The position numbers and the translations under genes were made by a program. The notes beneath the pieces were generated by a model. The model worked only from the letters and a program-made list of their open reading frames with translations, was not told the DNA's origin and searched no databases. Positions 27,012 to 36,787 of a stretch of DNA of 64,000 nucleotides are shown here, piece by piece. Numbering within the stretch: position 1 is the first letter of the stretch; every line of letters begins with the position of its first letter. Source of the DNA: Natrialbaceae archaeon AArc-T1-2 (lineage in GTDB: Archaea; Halobacteriota; Halobacteria; Halobacteriales; Natrialbaceae); NCBI RefSeq assembly GCF_030273315.1, contig NZ_CP127174.1, forward strand, positions 1,798,001 through 1,862,000. Direction: 5' to 3'.

Positions 27012-28031
27012 CTAGAATTCTTCGAACAGGGGCTGGTACTGTTCCATGAATTCCGAGTACGCTTCCACCTCTTCCTGCGTTTCTTCTGGACCCTGGTAGT
27101 TGACGATCAGGTCAAGGTTCCCTTGCTCTTCGGCAGCTTCCTGGAACTCGTCGCTTTCCATGGCCTCCTCGTAGGAGTCGACGAGCATCTCGAACCGATC
27201 GGGGTACTCCTCTTGCAGTCCGCCCGGGGCGACCATGAGCTTCCACTGTCCGAACCCTTCTTCGACGAGCGGCAGTTCGTCGCCGAGCCCGAGCTCTCCG
27301 AACGTCGGCACGTCCCAGAGGTCGGTCGGCTCGTCGTTGTGCGTTCCAAGCGCGGTCACTTCGCCTTCGTGGTCCGGGTTGAACGACCACGGCTGGTTGA
27401 CGGCTGCATCGACGTCCCCGGCCAGAATCGCTTCACGTACTGGCGACCCACCCTCGAGGTTGACGATATTGAAGTCGACGTCGTACGTGTCCTGCACCAG
27501 AAGGGCAGAGAGTGCCGTGTTCCCGATCGCTGCCGTCGTCCCGACGTTCACTTCGTTGTCTTCGGCGTAGTCGATGAACTCGGCCATGTCGTCGTACGGC
27601 GAGTCCTCGGGAGCGAACCACGTGGTCGGGTCCAGGTGGTGAGTCCCGATGTAATCGAAGTCCGTGTGGTCGTACTCCGCGTCCTGGAACAGCCAGGTCG
27701 CCTGCATGTGTGGCAGGTTCCACATGGCGATGGTATAGCCGTCCGGTTCGGAGCCATACAACTCCTCGCCGCCGACCTGCGTACCGGCACCGGGTTGATT
27801 CCGCACCGCGAAGTCCGCGTCCATTGCCTCTTGCCATGCCGGCGTCGTCGCTCGCATAGACCGGTCGGTCCCACCACCCTGGGACCACGGCACGATTACG
27901 TCGATCGCCTGGCTCGGGTAGTCACCGTTACCGTTGCCGTTGTCACCCATACAGCCAGCGAGGCCCGCAACTGTTACTGCTCCCCCATACTTCAGGAATT
28001 TCCGCCGCGATTTATCAACGTTCTTTGTCAT
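27012..28031 (-). CDS. tctC: TTT transporter substrate-binding lipoprotein (TctC-like), module B
   Basis: 339 residues. Tat signal (KSRRKFLKYG) and lipobox with Cys27 (LAGC) predict a lipid-anchored extracytoplasmic binding protein. TctC features: IDVIVPWSQGGGTD, NQPGAGTQVG and the DYIGTHHLDPTTWF region. It is the first gene of the minus-strand tctCBA operon in the Xsc locus, and the most likely determinant of substrate choice for that pathway. AT-rich sequence upstream (28032-28150) could hold its promoter. Paralogue of the protein at 12925. Confidence 0.93.
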   Translation of the reverse strand: MTKNVDKSRRKFLKYGGAVTVAGLAGCMGDNGNGNGDYPSQAIDVIVPWSQGGGTDRSMRATTPAWQEAMDADFAVRNQPGAGTQVGGEELYGSEPDGYTIAMWNLPHMQATWLFQDAEYDHTDFDYIGTHHLDPTTWFAPEDSPYDDMAEFIDYAEDNEVNVGTTAAIGNTALSALLVQDTYDVDFNIVNLEGGSPVREAILAGDVDAAVNQPWSFNPDHEGEVTALGTHNDEPTDLWDVPTFGELGLGDELPLVEEGFGQWKLMVAPGGLQEEYPDRFEMLVDSYEEAMESDEFQEAAEEQGNLDLIVNYQGPEETQEEVEAYSEFMEQYQPLFEEF

Positions 28032-28374
28032 AAATTGTATCCTTTTGTCCCAGTTATTAACCCCACAACAACTTCTCTTGTTGGGAGTTATCCTACACCA
28101 TGGGCATACACCCTATTATAGTTAATTATTTATACAACATAGGCTCCATTCGAAATAATAACTCTACTGCCAGTACTGGAACGCAGTATGTATCAATACT
28201 CCCGAAACGGCTTGGAACGTTATATAAGCTGGCGGCGTCGCTAGGACACGGTCTCTCTGTCGGAAGACGACGTCAACTACACCGGCCGTGCTGTCATACG
28301 GTCTACCCTACCGATGTCCAGGCGAAACCGCAGACGGGCCGTGGGTTCGCCGGAATGGCGTACAGCGGTCCGTA
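28032..28374 (-). other. Intergenic region upstream of module B tctC, 343 bp
   Basis: AT-rich for about 150 bp before the tctC start, with several TATA-like stretches (for example near 28125-28135), so a separate promoter for the transporter operon is likely. No gene, and no copy of the palindrome found at the xsc and aldehyde dehydrogenase starts. Confidence 0.45.
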
Positions 28375-29682
<1,308 letters not shown>

Positions 29683-30111
29683 TTACGAATCTATGACCAC
29701 GAGGACACTTTGGTCACTACTCATCAGCACCGATTGTGCGGTACTGCCGAACACCGCCTTTCCGATCGGACTTCGCTTTCGTCCGCCGATGACGGTGTAT
29801 CTGGCGTCTTGCTCACGAGCATACCGGACGATGCGCTCGTCCGGATCGCCGATGAGTCCGACGGGTGTGAACTCGTCGGTGACCTGTTCAGCGAGTTCGG
29901 TAGCGATGTCGGCCGCTAGCTCTTCGACGTTTTGCTTTCCTGCGGGCTGGCCGGTCTGTTTGACTTGCTCCTGTTCGATGTCGGTAAATTCGGATCGGGT
30001 CAGTACGTGCACGACGTGAAGTTCGTCGTCGAACCGGTCGGCGAGCGTCCGTGCCTCCTCGACGACGGCCCCTGCCCGCTCCGTTTCGTTTACGGCTGCG
30101 ACGATTACCAT
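29683..30111 (-). CDS. Universal stress protein (UspA family), module B
   Basis: 142-residue Usp domain. N-terminal VIVAAVNETERA, HVVHVLTRSEF and the C-terminal region VIGGRKRSPIGKAVFGSTAQSV with the nucleotide-binding loop. Similar to the stress protein at 11136 through the whole length, including the unusual K-R-S-P-I-G-K-A segment. An AT-rich element (AAATATTTTC, about 30135-30145) suggests its own promoter. Placed between thi4 and the CoA-transferase gene, it may modulate transport or enzyme activity in this locus. Confidence 0.88.
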   Translation of the reverse strand: MVIVAAVNETERAGAVVEEARTLADRFDDELHVVHVLTRSEFTDIEQEQVKQTGQPAGKQNVEELAADIATELAEQVTDEFTPVGLIGDPDERIVRYAREQDARYTVIGGRKRSPIGKAVFGSTAQSVLMSSDQSVLVVIDS

Positions 30112-30253
30112 ACAGAAACAACTGTACTGACGGACAAATATTTTCCCCCGCTACAGTGGCTCTCTCGCCCGGCTCACGTCGAGAATTCCCTCCGACTGGT
30201 CACTCGAGCGTCGCCAACCGGTCGGCGATCTTCGACCGGTCTCGATCGGTCCG

Positions 30254-31444
30254 TCAGATGACACCGTCTTCTTCGAGTTCTGCGATCTCTTCGGGCGTTA
30301 GCCCGAGCCGTTCTTCGTACACGTCGTAGTTGTCACCGCCTTTGGTCGGAGACGGCGTGATCTCCGGCAGCTCCGCCTCCGACAGGCGGATCGGCGTTCC
30401 AGGTACCCGGATCGGCTCGTCGAACTCCGGATGCTCGATCTCGTTTACCATCTCCCGGACCTCGAGGTGGCGGTCGTGGATGACCTCTTCGATCGTCTGC
30501 ACGGACCCACACGGAACGCCCGCGTTGAGCAGCGTCTCGACGATTTCCTCGCGCGTCTTATCGCGCGTCCACTCCTCTATCGCCTCGTCGATTTCCTCCA
30601 TGTGTTCGATTCGCTGGACGTTCGTCTCGAGTCGTGGATCGTCTTTGAGATCCTCGCGGCCGATGGCGTCGGCCAGTTTCACCCAGTGGTTGTCCGACGC
30701 ACAGAGGATCGTGACGTACCCATCGCTGGCTTCGTATGCATTGTACGGTGCTTTGGCGAGACCGCTGTGTCGGCTCCCCGTTCGGGGCGGGACGTCGTCG
30801 TCTTTGTAGTACGCGCCAAGCTGTGAGAGCAACGCCGGGTAGATCGCGTCTTGCATTCCTACTTCCACGAACTGTCCTTCGCCCGTTCGCTCCCGATGGA
30901 ACAGTGCGGAGATGACGCCGGTGGCGAGATGAATTCCTCCAAGGAAGTCACCGGGAGCGATGCCGGTTTTGACCGGCGGCCCATCGGAGAACCCGGTCAC
31001 GTCCATGATTCCACCTTCGGCCTGGACGATCAGGTCCATCGCCAGCCGGTTGCTCTTCGGCCCCGACTCGCCGAACCCGCTCGAGTGAGCGTAAATGAGC
31101 TCGGGGTTGATCTCCGAAAGCGTTTCGTATCCGAGGCCGAACGACTCCATCGTCCCGACCGCGTAGTTTTCGACGAGAACGTCGGCGTCGCTGATCAGGT
31201 CCGTGAACAGTTCTTTCCCGCGCTCGGATTTCAGATTCAGCGTGATCCCGTCTTTGTTCGAGTTCAACATGGCGAACTCGGGTGGCTCTCCCTCGTCGAC
31301 TCGCGACCGGAGCGGTTCGCCGAACGGTGGTTCGACCTTCGTTACGTCCGCTCCGAGGTACGAGAGGATGAGTGAACAGTACGCCCCGTTGTAAATTTGA
31401 CCGAGGTCTATAACCTCGACACCATCGAGTGGCTGCTGGGCCAT
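30254..31444 (-). CDS. Class III CoA-transferase (CaiB/BaiF family)
   Basis: 396 residues from the ATG at 31444. Moves CoA between two carboxylic acids through an aspartyl-CoA intermediate. The catalytic aspartate is probably Asp137 in LAMDLIVQAEGG; other family marks are VIDLGQIYNGAYCS at the start, LGADVTKVEPP, NLKSERGKEL and VGMQDA. A TATA element at 31462-31476 predicts a leaderless message. In this locus it could form sulfoacetyl-CoA from sulfoacetate, replacing the SauT ligase of bacterial sulfoacetate pathways; this is inference. The family is certain, the substrate is not. Confidence 0.9.
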   Translation of the reverse strand: MAQQPLDGVEVIDLGQIYNGAYCSLILSYLGADVTKVEPPFGEPLRSRVDEGEPPEFAMLNSNKDGITLNLKSERGKELFTDLISDADVLVENYAVGTMESFGLGYETLSEINPELIYAHSSGFGESGPKSNRLAMDLIVQAEGGIMDVTGFSDGPPVKTGIAPGDFLGGIHLATGVISALFHRERTGEGQFVEVGMQDAIYPALLSQLGAYYKDDDVPPRTGSRHSGLAKAPYNAYEASDGYVTILCASDNHWVKLADAIGREDLKDDPRLETNVQRIEHMEEIDEAIEEWTRDKTREEIVETLLNAGVPCGSVQTIEEVIHDRHLEVREMVNEIEHPEFDEPIRVPGTPIRLSEAELPEITPSPTKGGDNYDVYEERLGLTPEEIAELEEDGVI

Positions 31445-31461
31445 GTGCCCATAATACACGT

Positions 31462-31476
31462 AATATAATATAAAAT
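31462..31476 (-). promoter_or_regulatory. Probable TATA box of the CoA-transferase gene
   Basis: An A/T-only stretch (AATATAATATAAAAT) is centred about 26 nt upstream of the ATG at 31444, the spacing expected when transcription starts at or next to the start codon. Confidence 0.5.
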
Positions 31477-31602
31477 TTGGGGCGGAAAACGGTAATCGGA
31501 TACGCCCCTATTCGTGTCGAGATCCGACGCCGCGTGGACGGTCCGACGTCGTCCGGACCTCCCGCGAGGACCGTCCGACGATGGAGAGCTATCAGTCGCC
31601 GT

Positions 31603-32670
31603 TCATACAGGATCGGACAGCTCGTTCTGTTCGACGTTCGATTCCCGCCGGCTCAACAGCCCACCGTTCGTGATCGGCCCTAACGTCTGTCGGCCGTGAG
31701 ACGCTCTGACGGCCGAAACGGCGGTGATATCGACGATGTCCTCGACGCTTGCGCCGCGTGAGAGGTCGCTCACCGACCGCCCGTATCCCTGAAGGATCGG
31801 TCCGAGCGCTCGCGCACCGGCCAGTCGCTCGGTGAGTTTGTATGCGATGTTTCCCGTCTCCAGGTTCGGGAAGATGAAGACGTTCGCGTCGCCTTCGATC
31901 GGACACGCGCCGTCTACCTTTCGGTTGGCGACGTCCGGATCGAGCGCGACGTCTGCCTGTATCTCGCCCGCGACGGCTGCATCGTCGAGGCGCTCTCGTA
32001 CCTGGTCGGTCGTTTCCGCGACCTTCTCGGCTCGCGGGTGGGAAGCACTACCCTGCGTCGAGAACGAGAGCATGGCGATTTTCGGCGACCACTCGAGCAG
32101 TGTTCGTGCGGTTTCGGCTGTCGTCACGGCGATGTCGGCGAGTCTGTCGGCGGACGGCTCGATGTTGACGCCACAGTCGGCGTACAGGAGCGCACCGTTC
32201 TCGCCGATCGACGGATCGTCGAACCCCATCACGAAGAAACTCGAGGCGGTGTCCACGTCGGGATCGAGTCCGACGACCCCGTTAGCGGTCGCGACGACGT
32301 CGGCGGTCGAGTTGACCGCACCCGCGACCATCCCGTCGACCTCGCCGAGTCGTACCAACAGCGCGCCGAACACGAGTGGATCGTCCAGGAGGGTGGCTGC
32401 GACTGCTCGTTCGACGCCGCGAAGATCGGCGTAGTGAGCCGCGTAGTCGTCGCGTCGGCTTCCGTCCGGAACCGAGACGACGTCGATCCCGGCTTCAGCG
32501 TCGAGTTCGTGGTCGGTCGCGTCGCTCGCGACGACGACGGGCTGTGCGATCTCCTCGGTAGCGATCCGCCGTGCGGCGTCGACGACGCGTTCGTCGTCAC
32601 CTTCGGGGAGGAGGATCCGCGTCGACGTCTCTCGAGCGCGCTGGCGAAGTGCTGTGATTGTATCGGTCAT
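31603..32670 (-). CDS. pta: Phosphate acetyltransferase, next to xsc
   Basis: 355 residues from the ATG at 32670; converts acetyl phosphate and CoA to acetyl-CoA and phosphate. Typical short-form Pta, without the N-terminal DRTGG domain: start with RILLPEGDDERVVDAA, GMVAGAVNSTADV, FADCG-like LLYADCGVN, MLSFSTQGSA and the C-terminal NFPNL-type FIFPNLETGNIAYKL. It begins 84 nt after xsc on the same strand, the arrangement known from bacterial sulfonate degraders, where Pta removes the acetyl phosphate made by Xsc. Pta is uncommon in archaea, so this link strengthens the Xsc call. Confidence 0.92.
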   Translation of the reverse strand: MTDTITALRQRARETSTRILLPEGDDERVVDAARRIATEEIAQPVVVASDATDHELDAEAGIDVVSVPDGSRRDDYAAHYADLRGVERAVAATLLDDPLVFGALLVRLGEVDGMVAGAVNSTADVVATANGVVGLDPDVDTASSFFVMGFDDPSIGENGALLYADCGVNIEPSADRLADIAVTTAETARTLLEWSPKIAMLSFSTQGSASHPRAEKVAETTDQVRERLDDAAVAGEIQADVALDPDVANRKVDGACPIEGDANVFIFPNLETGNIAYKLTERLAGARALGPILQGYGRSVSDLSRGASVEDIVDITAVSAVRASHGRQTLGPITNGGLLSRRESNVEQNELSDPV

Positions 32671-32754
32671 CGGCCTTCTGGGCGAACGTCGCTGGAACGG
32701 TACTGCAACCGCCCCCACGACGTAGGAGTGGTGGTGTTCCACTCCGTCGATCGC

Positions 32755-34542
32755 TTACTCCTCGTAGTTCGGGTCACCGGGCTGGCGGTACTTCTCGAGG
32801 ATGCGCTCGGGATCGTCGAGCGCGTCGCGGCGGAACGGTTCGAGCAGTTCGGTGCCGTCAGTGCGGATGTCCAGCACGGACGGTTTGTCCGTCTCGAGCA
32901 TCTCTTCGACGGCGCCTGTGATCTCGTCGGGATCTTCGACGCGGATGCCGTGGGCGCCCATGTCGCGGGCGATTTCCGCGAAGTCCGGGTTCTCCGGCAG
33001 GTCCGTTCCCTGGAAGCGGTCCTGGTAGAACCAGTACTGGTTCTGTTTTTCGGCGCCCCACTGCATGTTGTTGAAGACGACCGCGTTCACGTTGATCCCT
33101 TCGCGAACGCACATCATCACTTCGTTCATCGACTGCATTCCCCAGGCACCGTCGCCGACGAACGCAACCGACTCGTCTTCCGGCCGGGCGACCTTCGCGC
33201 CGATGGCGGCCCCGTAGGCGAACCCACAGTTGCCGAACGTCCCTGCGGCCAGACAGTTGCCGCCTTCCTCGAACTCGAGGTAGGCGTTGGCCATCGAACA
33301 GGTGTTGCCGATGTCCGTTGCGATCATCGTCCCCTGTGGCAGTGCCTCCGTCACGTCGTAGAGTGCACGCCGCGGGTGGATCGGCGTCTGATCCACTTGG
33401 GACATCTCCTTCAGCTCTTCCTTCCAGTCGGCGTAGTTCTGCTGAACCTCTTCGACGCGACTGTCGGGCGCACCGTAGGAGTCGTCGAGCTTGTCGACCA
33501 GCCCTTCGACGGTTCGGGCGGCGTCACCGACCAGACCGAGTTCGACCTGGGTGGTGCGGCCGATCTGGGAGGGATCGATGTCGATCTGGATGATGTCCGC
33601 GTCGTGTGGGAACCAATCGAGGCCGTACTGTGGGAGCAGGCCGAAGCCGCTTAGACGGCTGCCGACGGCGATGACGGCGTCGGCGTCGTTGAGTTCTTCC
33701 ATCGCGGCTTTCGAACCACCGTAGCCGAGTGCGCCGACCGCCAGCGGGTGGCTGATCGGGAACGAGTCGTTGTGCAGGTAGGAGTTCGCCACTGGCGCAT
33801 TCAGCAACTCCGCCAGGTCCGCGACCTCGTCCATCGCGTCGGAGTAGATGACCCCGAGGCCGGCGATGATCGCCGGATTCTCGGCGTCCTCGAGGAGGTC
33901 GACGGCTTTGCTGATTTCGGCGTCGTCTGCGCCGCCGACTTTGGTCTGGCGGTACTGGTGTGGCTGGAGAACGTCGACCTCGACTTCGCCGTAGAGGTTG
34001 TCGCGAGGGAAGTCGATCTGTGCGGGGCCCTTCTGGTTGAGCGATTCGCGGTGGGCCGTGCGGACGTACTCGGCGATGCGACCTTTGTCTTCGAGGCGCT
34101 GTTGCCAGTCGACGCAGTCCTCGAAGATGGACATCTGGTCGGCTTCCTGGAACGTGTCGGTGCCGATGCCGCCGGTGGTCGCTGTCGGGGACAGCATGAT
34201 GACCGGGGAGTGGTTGAGCTGGGCCGCCTTGATACCAGTGACCATGTTGGTGACGCCGGGGCCGTTCTGGGCGACACAGACGCCGGGTTTCTCACCCTTG
34301 AGTGCCTGCGCGTAGCCGTCGGCCATGTGCGCGGCGTTTTGTTCGTGCCGAACGGCGAGATAGTTGATACCCGCCTTGGGCATGATATCGAGGAAGTCCA
34401 TGAACGCCGAGCCGACGATCCCGAACATCACCTCGGTATCTTCGGCGGCGAACTGCTCGAGCAACGCCTCGCTCGGCGTCATCCGCTCATTCTCGTGAAT
34501 CGGCTCACTCTCGATAGATTCGCGTGATTGTTGTTCCGACAT
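32755..34542 (-). CDS. xsc: Sulfoacetaldehyde acetyltransferase
   Basis: 595 residues. Thiamine-diphosphate enzyme that turns sulfoacetaldehyde and phosphate into acetyl phosphate and sulfite. Features: N-terminal FGIVGSAFMDFLDI and KAGI, the cofactor-activating Glu67 in RHEQNAAHMADGY, AQNGPGVTNMVTGIKAA, FQEADQMSIF, and the ThDP motif GDGAWG (463-468) to VVFNN (488-492), followed by MQWGAEKQNQ. The last segment and the GSA/QNGPG/FQE combination are characteristic of Xsc and differ from acetolactate synthase. The length is normal. A 16-bp palindrome overlaps the start codon and a TATA element lies near 34575. pta follows on the same strand. Confidence 0.93.
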   Translation of the reverse strand: MSEQQSRESIESEPIHENERMTPSEALLEQFAAEDTEVMFGIVGSAFMDFLDIMPKAGINYLAVRHEQNAAHMADGYAQALKGEKPGVCVAQNGPGVTNMVTGIKAAQLNHSPVIMLSPTATTGGIGTDTFQEADQMSIFEDCVDWQQRLEDKGRIAEYVRTAHRESLNQKGPAQIDFPRDNLYGEVEVDVLQPHQYRQTKVGGADDAEISKAVDLLEDAENPAIIAGLGVIYSDAMDEVADLAELLNAPVANSYLHNDSFPISHPLAVGALGYGGSKAAMEELNDADAVIAVGSRLSGFGLLPQYGLDWFPHDADIIQIDIDPSQIGRTTQVELGLVGDAARTVEGLVDKLDDSYGAPDSRVEEVQQNYADWKEELKEMSQVDQTPIHPRRALYDVTEALPQGTMIATDIGNTCSMANAYLEFEEGGNCLAAGTFGNCGFAYGAAIGAKVARPEDESVAFVGDGAWGMQSMNEVMMCVREGINVNAVVFNNMQWGAEKQNQYWFYQDRFQGTDLPENPDFAEIARDMGAHGIRVEDPDEITGAVEEMLETDKPSVLDIRTDGTELLEPFRRDALDDPERILEKYRQPGDPNYEE

Positions 34543-34555
34543 ACCGTGTCGTATG
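34540..34555. promoter_or_regulatory. Palindrome over the xsc start codon, possible shared operator
   Basis: CATACCGTGTCGTATG has perfect CATAC/GTATG arms and includes the xsc start codon. It matches the element at 36678-36693 in 14 of 16 positions. A regulator bound here would block a leaderless transcript. Part of the match comes from the start codons themselves, so support is moderate. Confidence 0.45.
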
Positions 34556-34574
34556 CTGTGTTATCCTTCACCCA

Positions 34575-34584
34575 CTTATATCTT
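34575..34584 (-). promoter_or_regulatory. Probable TATA box of xsc
   Basis: The minus-strand sequence AAGATATAAG lies 33-42 nt upstream of the xsc ATG, consistent with a promoter giving a short leader that begins within or near the palindrome. Confidence 0.45.
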
Positions 34585-34790
34585 CTGCAAGGGGTGATTT
34601 CGGGGGAGGGCGTCCAGGTGTGGCCCCTTCTGTCTCTCGGATCCGACGTCGCAACCGGACCGATCTCGGTCGACCCCCACGTCACCGACCGACTCTCTCG
34701 ACATCTCGAGCGAGGTACGTCATCGCGTCAGTTGTCTCAACTACGCGTGTTGGAAGCTGAAACGAAGGTACACGAAGAAGAGGCGGCGTG

Positions 34791-35108
34791 TTATGAACTC
34801 GATCGGATGCGGATCGTCGGAGACTGTTTCCGGAGCCGGAGTTCGATCTCGTAGCCACAGTACGGAAAGACGATCCGGTCGGCGCCGGCCGCAGAATCCG
34901 GTGTGTGTAACCCGTTCAGCGAGTCGGGATCGATGACGTCGTACAGCGGTGGAAGCTCGACCGGCTCGCATCCCTCCAATTCGGCGACTGCCATGGTTAT
35001 CGCACACACTGGAGTGTCGTCGGAATCTTCCCGCCAGTTCGACTCGTATACGACGTTTGAATCGGTTGCCGATACGGGTTCGGGCTGTCCTCCCCTATCC
35101 TTACCCAT
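34791..35108 (-). CDS. HalOD1-domain protein
   Basis: 105 residues. It shows the haloarchaeal output-domain pattern: an N-terminal AVAELEG helix, PVELPPLYDVIDPDSLNGLH, and the strand VFPYCGYEIELR. HalOD1 occurs alone or at the C-terminus of signalling proteins in haloarchaea; no biochemical role is established. Its position between xsc and the acylating aldehyde dehydrogenase gene, all on the same strand, suggests it may take part in regulating this locus. The small intergenic spacers on either side (about 140 and 250 nt) allow a separate promoter. Confidence 0.75.
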   Translation of the reverse strand: MGKDRGGQPEPVSATDSNVVYESNWREDSDDTPVCAITMAVAELEGCEPVELPPLYDVIDPDSLNGLHTPDSAAGADRIVFPYCGYEIELRLRKQSPTIRIRSSS

Positions 35109-35249
35109 ACCACGTCTCTCTCACGCCGACGAGTAAAGTACTTTCCCTCGTTTGAGACGCAACTCCTCGCGTCTTACGACGCGGGGTGGCGTCGGTCGAT
35201 CGAACCGAGACGTTGATGCCGTGTCTCCGATCGAAACGACGATGTCGAT

Positions 35250-36680
35250 TCACCGACCGTGCTTCTCGTGATACGATTCGAACACGTCCTCTTCGGACGG
35301 GACGTCCTCTTCGATGACCTCAGAGACGGTCGTCGTATTGATGAAGTGGGTGTATTTCAGGTTCTCGTCGAGCTGGTTTCCGCCCCACGTCCCAGCACCC
35401 ATCGACAGCGTGAAGTTCATCCCGTTGTTGAAGTTCCCTCCGTTGCCGTAACACTGGGGCTGGTTGATCATGATCCGTGCGACGTCGATCTCCCGTCCGA
35501 CCTGATCGACGTGCGCGTCCGACGTCGTGTGGAGTCCACAGGAGTGGCCGGAGCCCTCGAAGTCCAAGATATCCTGCGTGGTCTCGAGCGCGTCGTCGAA
35601 GTCAGACGCGTCGTAAAGCGTCAGGACGACCGACAGCTTCTCGCCGGACAGCGGATAGTCGTGTCCGATACCCCGTCCTTCGACCATGAAAAACTCCGCG
35701 TCCCGTGCGTCTGGATCGTCCAGTCCTGCAGCGTCGGCGATCGCCTCCGGTGGCTGTGCGATGACGTCACCGCTAAGCGACCCGTGACCCTCGGGGAACA
35801 TTGCTTGCTCGAGCTTTTCGCGCTCCGCTGCATCGCAGAGATATCCGCCTTCCGCCTCCAGCGCGGCGAGCGCGTCGTCGTACACCGATTCGACGATCAC
35901 CGCGGAGTTGTCTGCTGAACAGCTGGTGGCGTAGTCGAACGTTTTGCTCTTTTTGATGCAGTTGGCGGCGTTTTCGAGGTCTGCCGTATCGTCGACGATC
36001 GAGACGACGTTTCCTTCGCCGACACAGTAGTTCGGCGTCCCGGACTCCTGCCCTCGCTGGACGTTGTTCGACGAGCCGGTCACCTGCAACAGGTCGACTT
36101 CGTCCATCAACGTGTACGTCTTGTCCTTACTGGCCGGCGGTGGGACCATCTGTACGAGATCTGTCGGAGCACCGATCTTCTCGAGCTCGTCGTGGATGTA
36201 CTCGAGTACGAGCTCACAGACCGAGATACCGCGTGGTGACGGCGAGATGATGATCGCGTTGCGACCTTTGAGCGCCATCATCGCCAGGTTCGCCGGCGTC
36301 GCTCCCGGGTTCGTCGACGGAACGACGGCACCGACGACGCCGACCGGCTTCGCGATCTCGGTGATTCCCGCTTCTTCGTCGACGTCGATGACGCCGACCG
36401 ACGGCTCGCCGAGGATGTCAGAGAGCGTTCCGAGCGTCTTCCGTCGTTTTTTGCTGATTTTGTCCTCGACGTTTCCGAACCCGGTGTCCTCGACGGCGAC
36501 TTCGGAGATCTCTCTGGCCCGGTCTTCCTCGTAGATCGACCACGCGGCCGCCTGTACGAGTTCGTCGACTTCCTCCTGGTCGTAGTCGGCGATCTCGTCC
36601 ATCGCCGCCCGTGCCCGCTGGATCAAACTGTCTATAACGTCGTCTGCAGACTGATCGGCATCTACGGTATCGATGCTCAT
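35250..36680 (-). CDS. CoA-acylating aldehyde dehydrogenase, SauS-like candidate
   Basis: 476 residues from the ATG at 36680; an upstream in-frame extension of 68 codons was rejected because a TATA element at 36707-36714 sits about 30 nt before this ATG. The ALDH fold of the EutE/AdhE/SauS kind is shown by KPVGVVGAVVPSTNPGATP, LLQVTGSSNNVQRG, the catalytic Cys254 in DYATSCSADNSAVI, and GSGHSCGLHTT. It reduces acyl-CoA to aldehyde, or the reverse. Next to xsc it could be a sulfoacetaldehyde dehydrogenase (acylating), making sulfoacetaldehyde from sulfoacetyl-CoA. An acetaldehyde dehydrogenase is the alternative. It shares a palindrome over the start codon with xsc. Confidence 0.82.
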   Translation of the reverse strand: MSIDTVDADQSADDVIDSLIQRARAAMDEIADYDQEEVDELVQAAAWSIYEEDRAREISEVAVEDTGFGNVEDKISKKRRKTLGTLSDILGEPSVGVIDVDEEAGITEIAKPVGVVGAVVPSTNPGATPANLAMMALKGRNAIIISPSPRGISVCELVLEYIHDELEKIGAPTDLVQMVPPPASKDKTYTLMDEVDLLQVTGSSNNVQRGQESGTPNYCVGEGNVVSIVDDTADLENAANCIKKSKTFDYATSCSADNSAVIVESVYDDALAALEAEGGYLCDAAEREKLEQAMFPEGHGSLSGDVIAQPPEAIADAAGLDDPDARDAEFFMVEGRGIGHDYPLSGEKLSVVLTLYDASDFDDALETTQDILDFEGSGHSCGLHTTSDAHVDQVGREIDVARIMINQPQCYGNGGNFNNGMNFTLSMGAGTWGGNQLDENLKYTHFINTTTVSEVIEEDVPSEEDVFESYHEKHGR

Positions 36681-36693
36681 ACCGAGTCGTAAG
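36678..36693. promoter_or_regulatory. Palindrome over the aldehyde dehydrogenase start codon, possible shared operator
   Basis: CATACCGAGTCGTAAG, with CATAC and GTAAG arms, overlaps the start codon and differs at two positions from the element over the xsc start. The adjoining IclR gene at 37911 is the obvious candidate regulator. Confidence 0.45.
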
Positions 36694-36706
36694 TCGAAGA
36701 TTGTGA

Positions 36707-36714
36707 CATATATA
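36707..36714 (-). promoter_or_regulatory. Probable TATA box of the acylating aldehyde dehydrogenase gene
   Basis: CATATATA on the plus strand (TATATATG on the coding strand) is 27-34 nt upstream of the ATG and preceded by a purine-rich BRE-like CAAAG, a strong archaeal promoter arrangement giving a leaderless message. Confidence 0.55.
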
Positions 36715-36787
36715 GCTTTGGGTGGTGCAGCTTTCGTCGCCGGGTGCGAATTCGGGTCCTCGAACCGCGTATACTCCGCGTGTGAAT

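Noticed and set aside
32755-34542. Acetolactate synthase or sulfopyruvate decarboxylase instead of Xsc
   Set aside because: The FGIVGSAFM, FQEADQM and VVFNN-MQWGAEKQNQ motifs and the adjoining pta gene fit Xsc. Acetolactate synthase would be expected beside a small regulatory subunit, which is absent.
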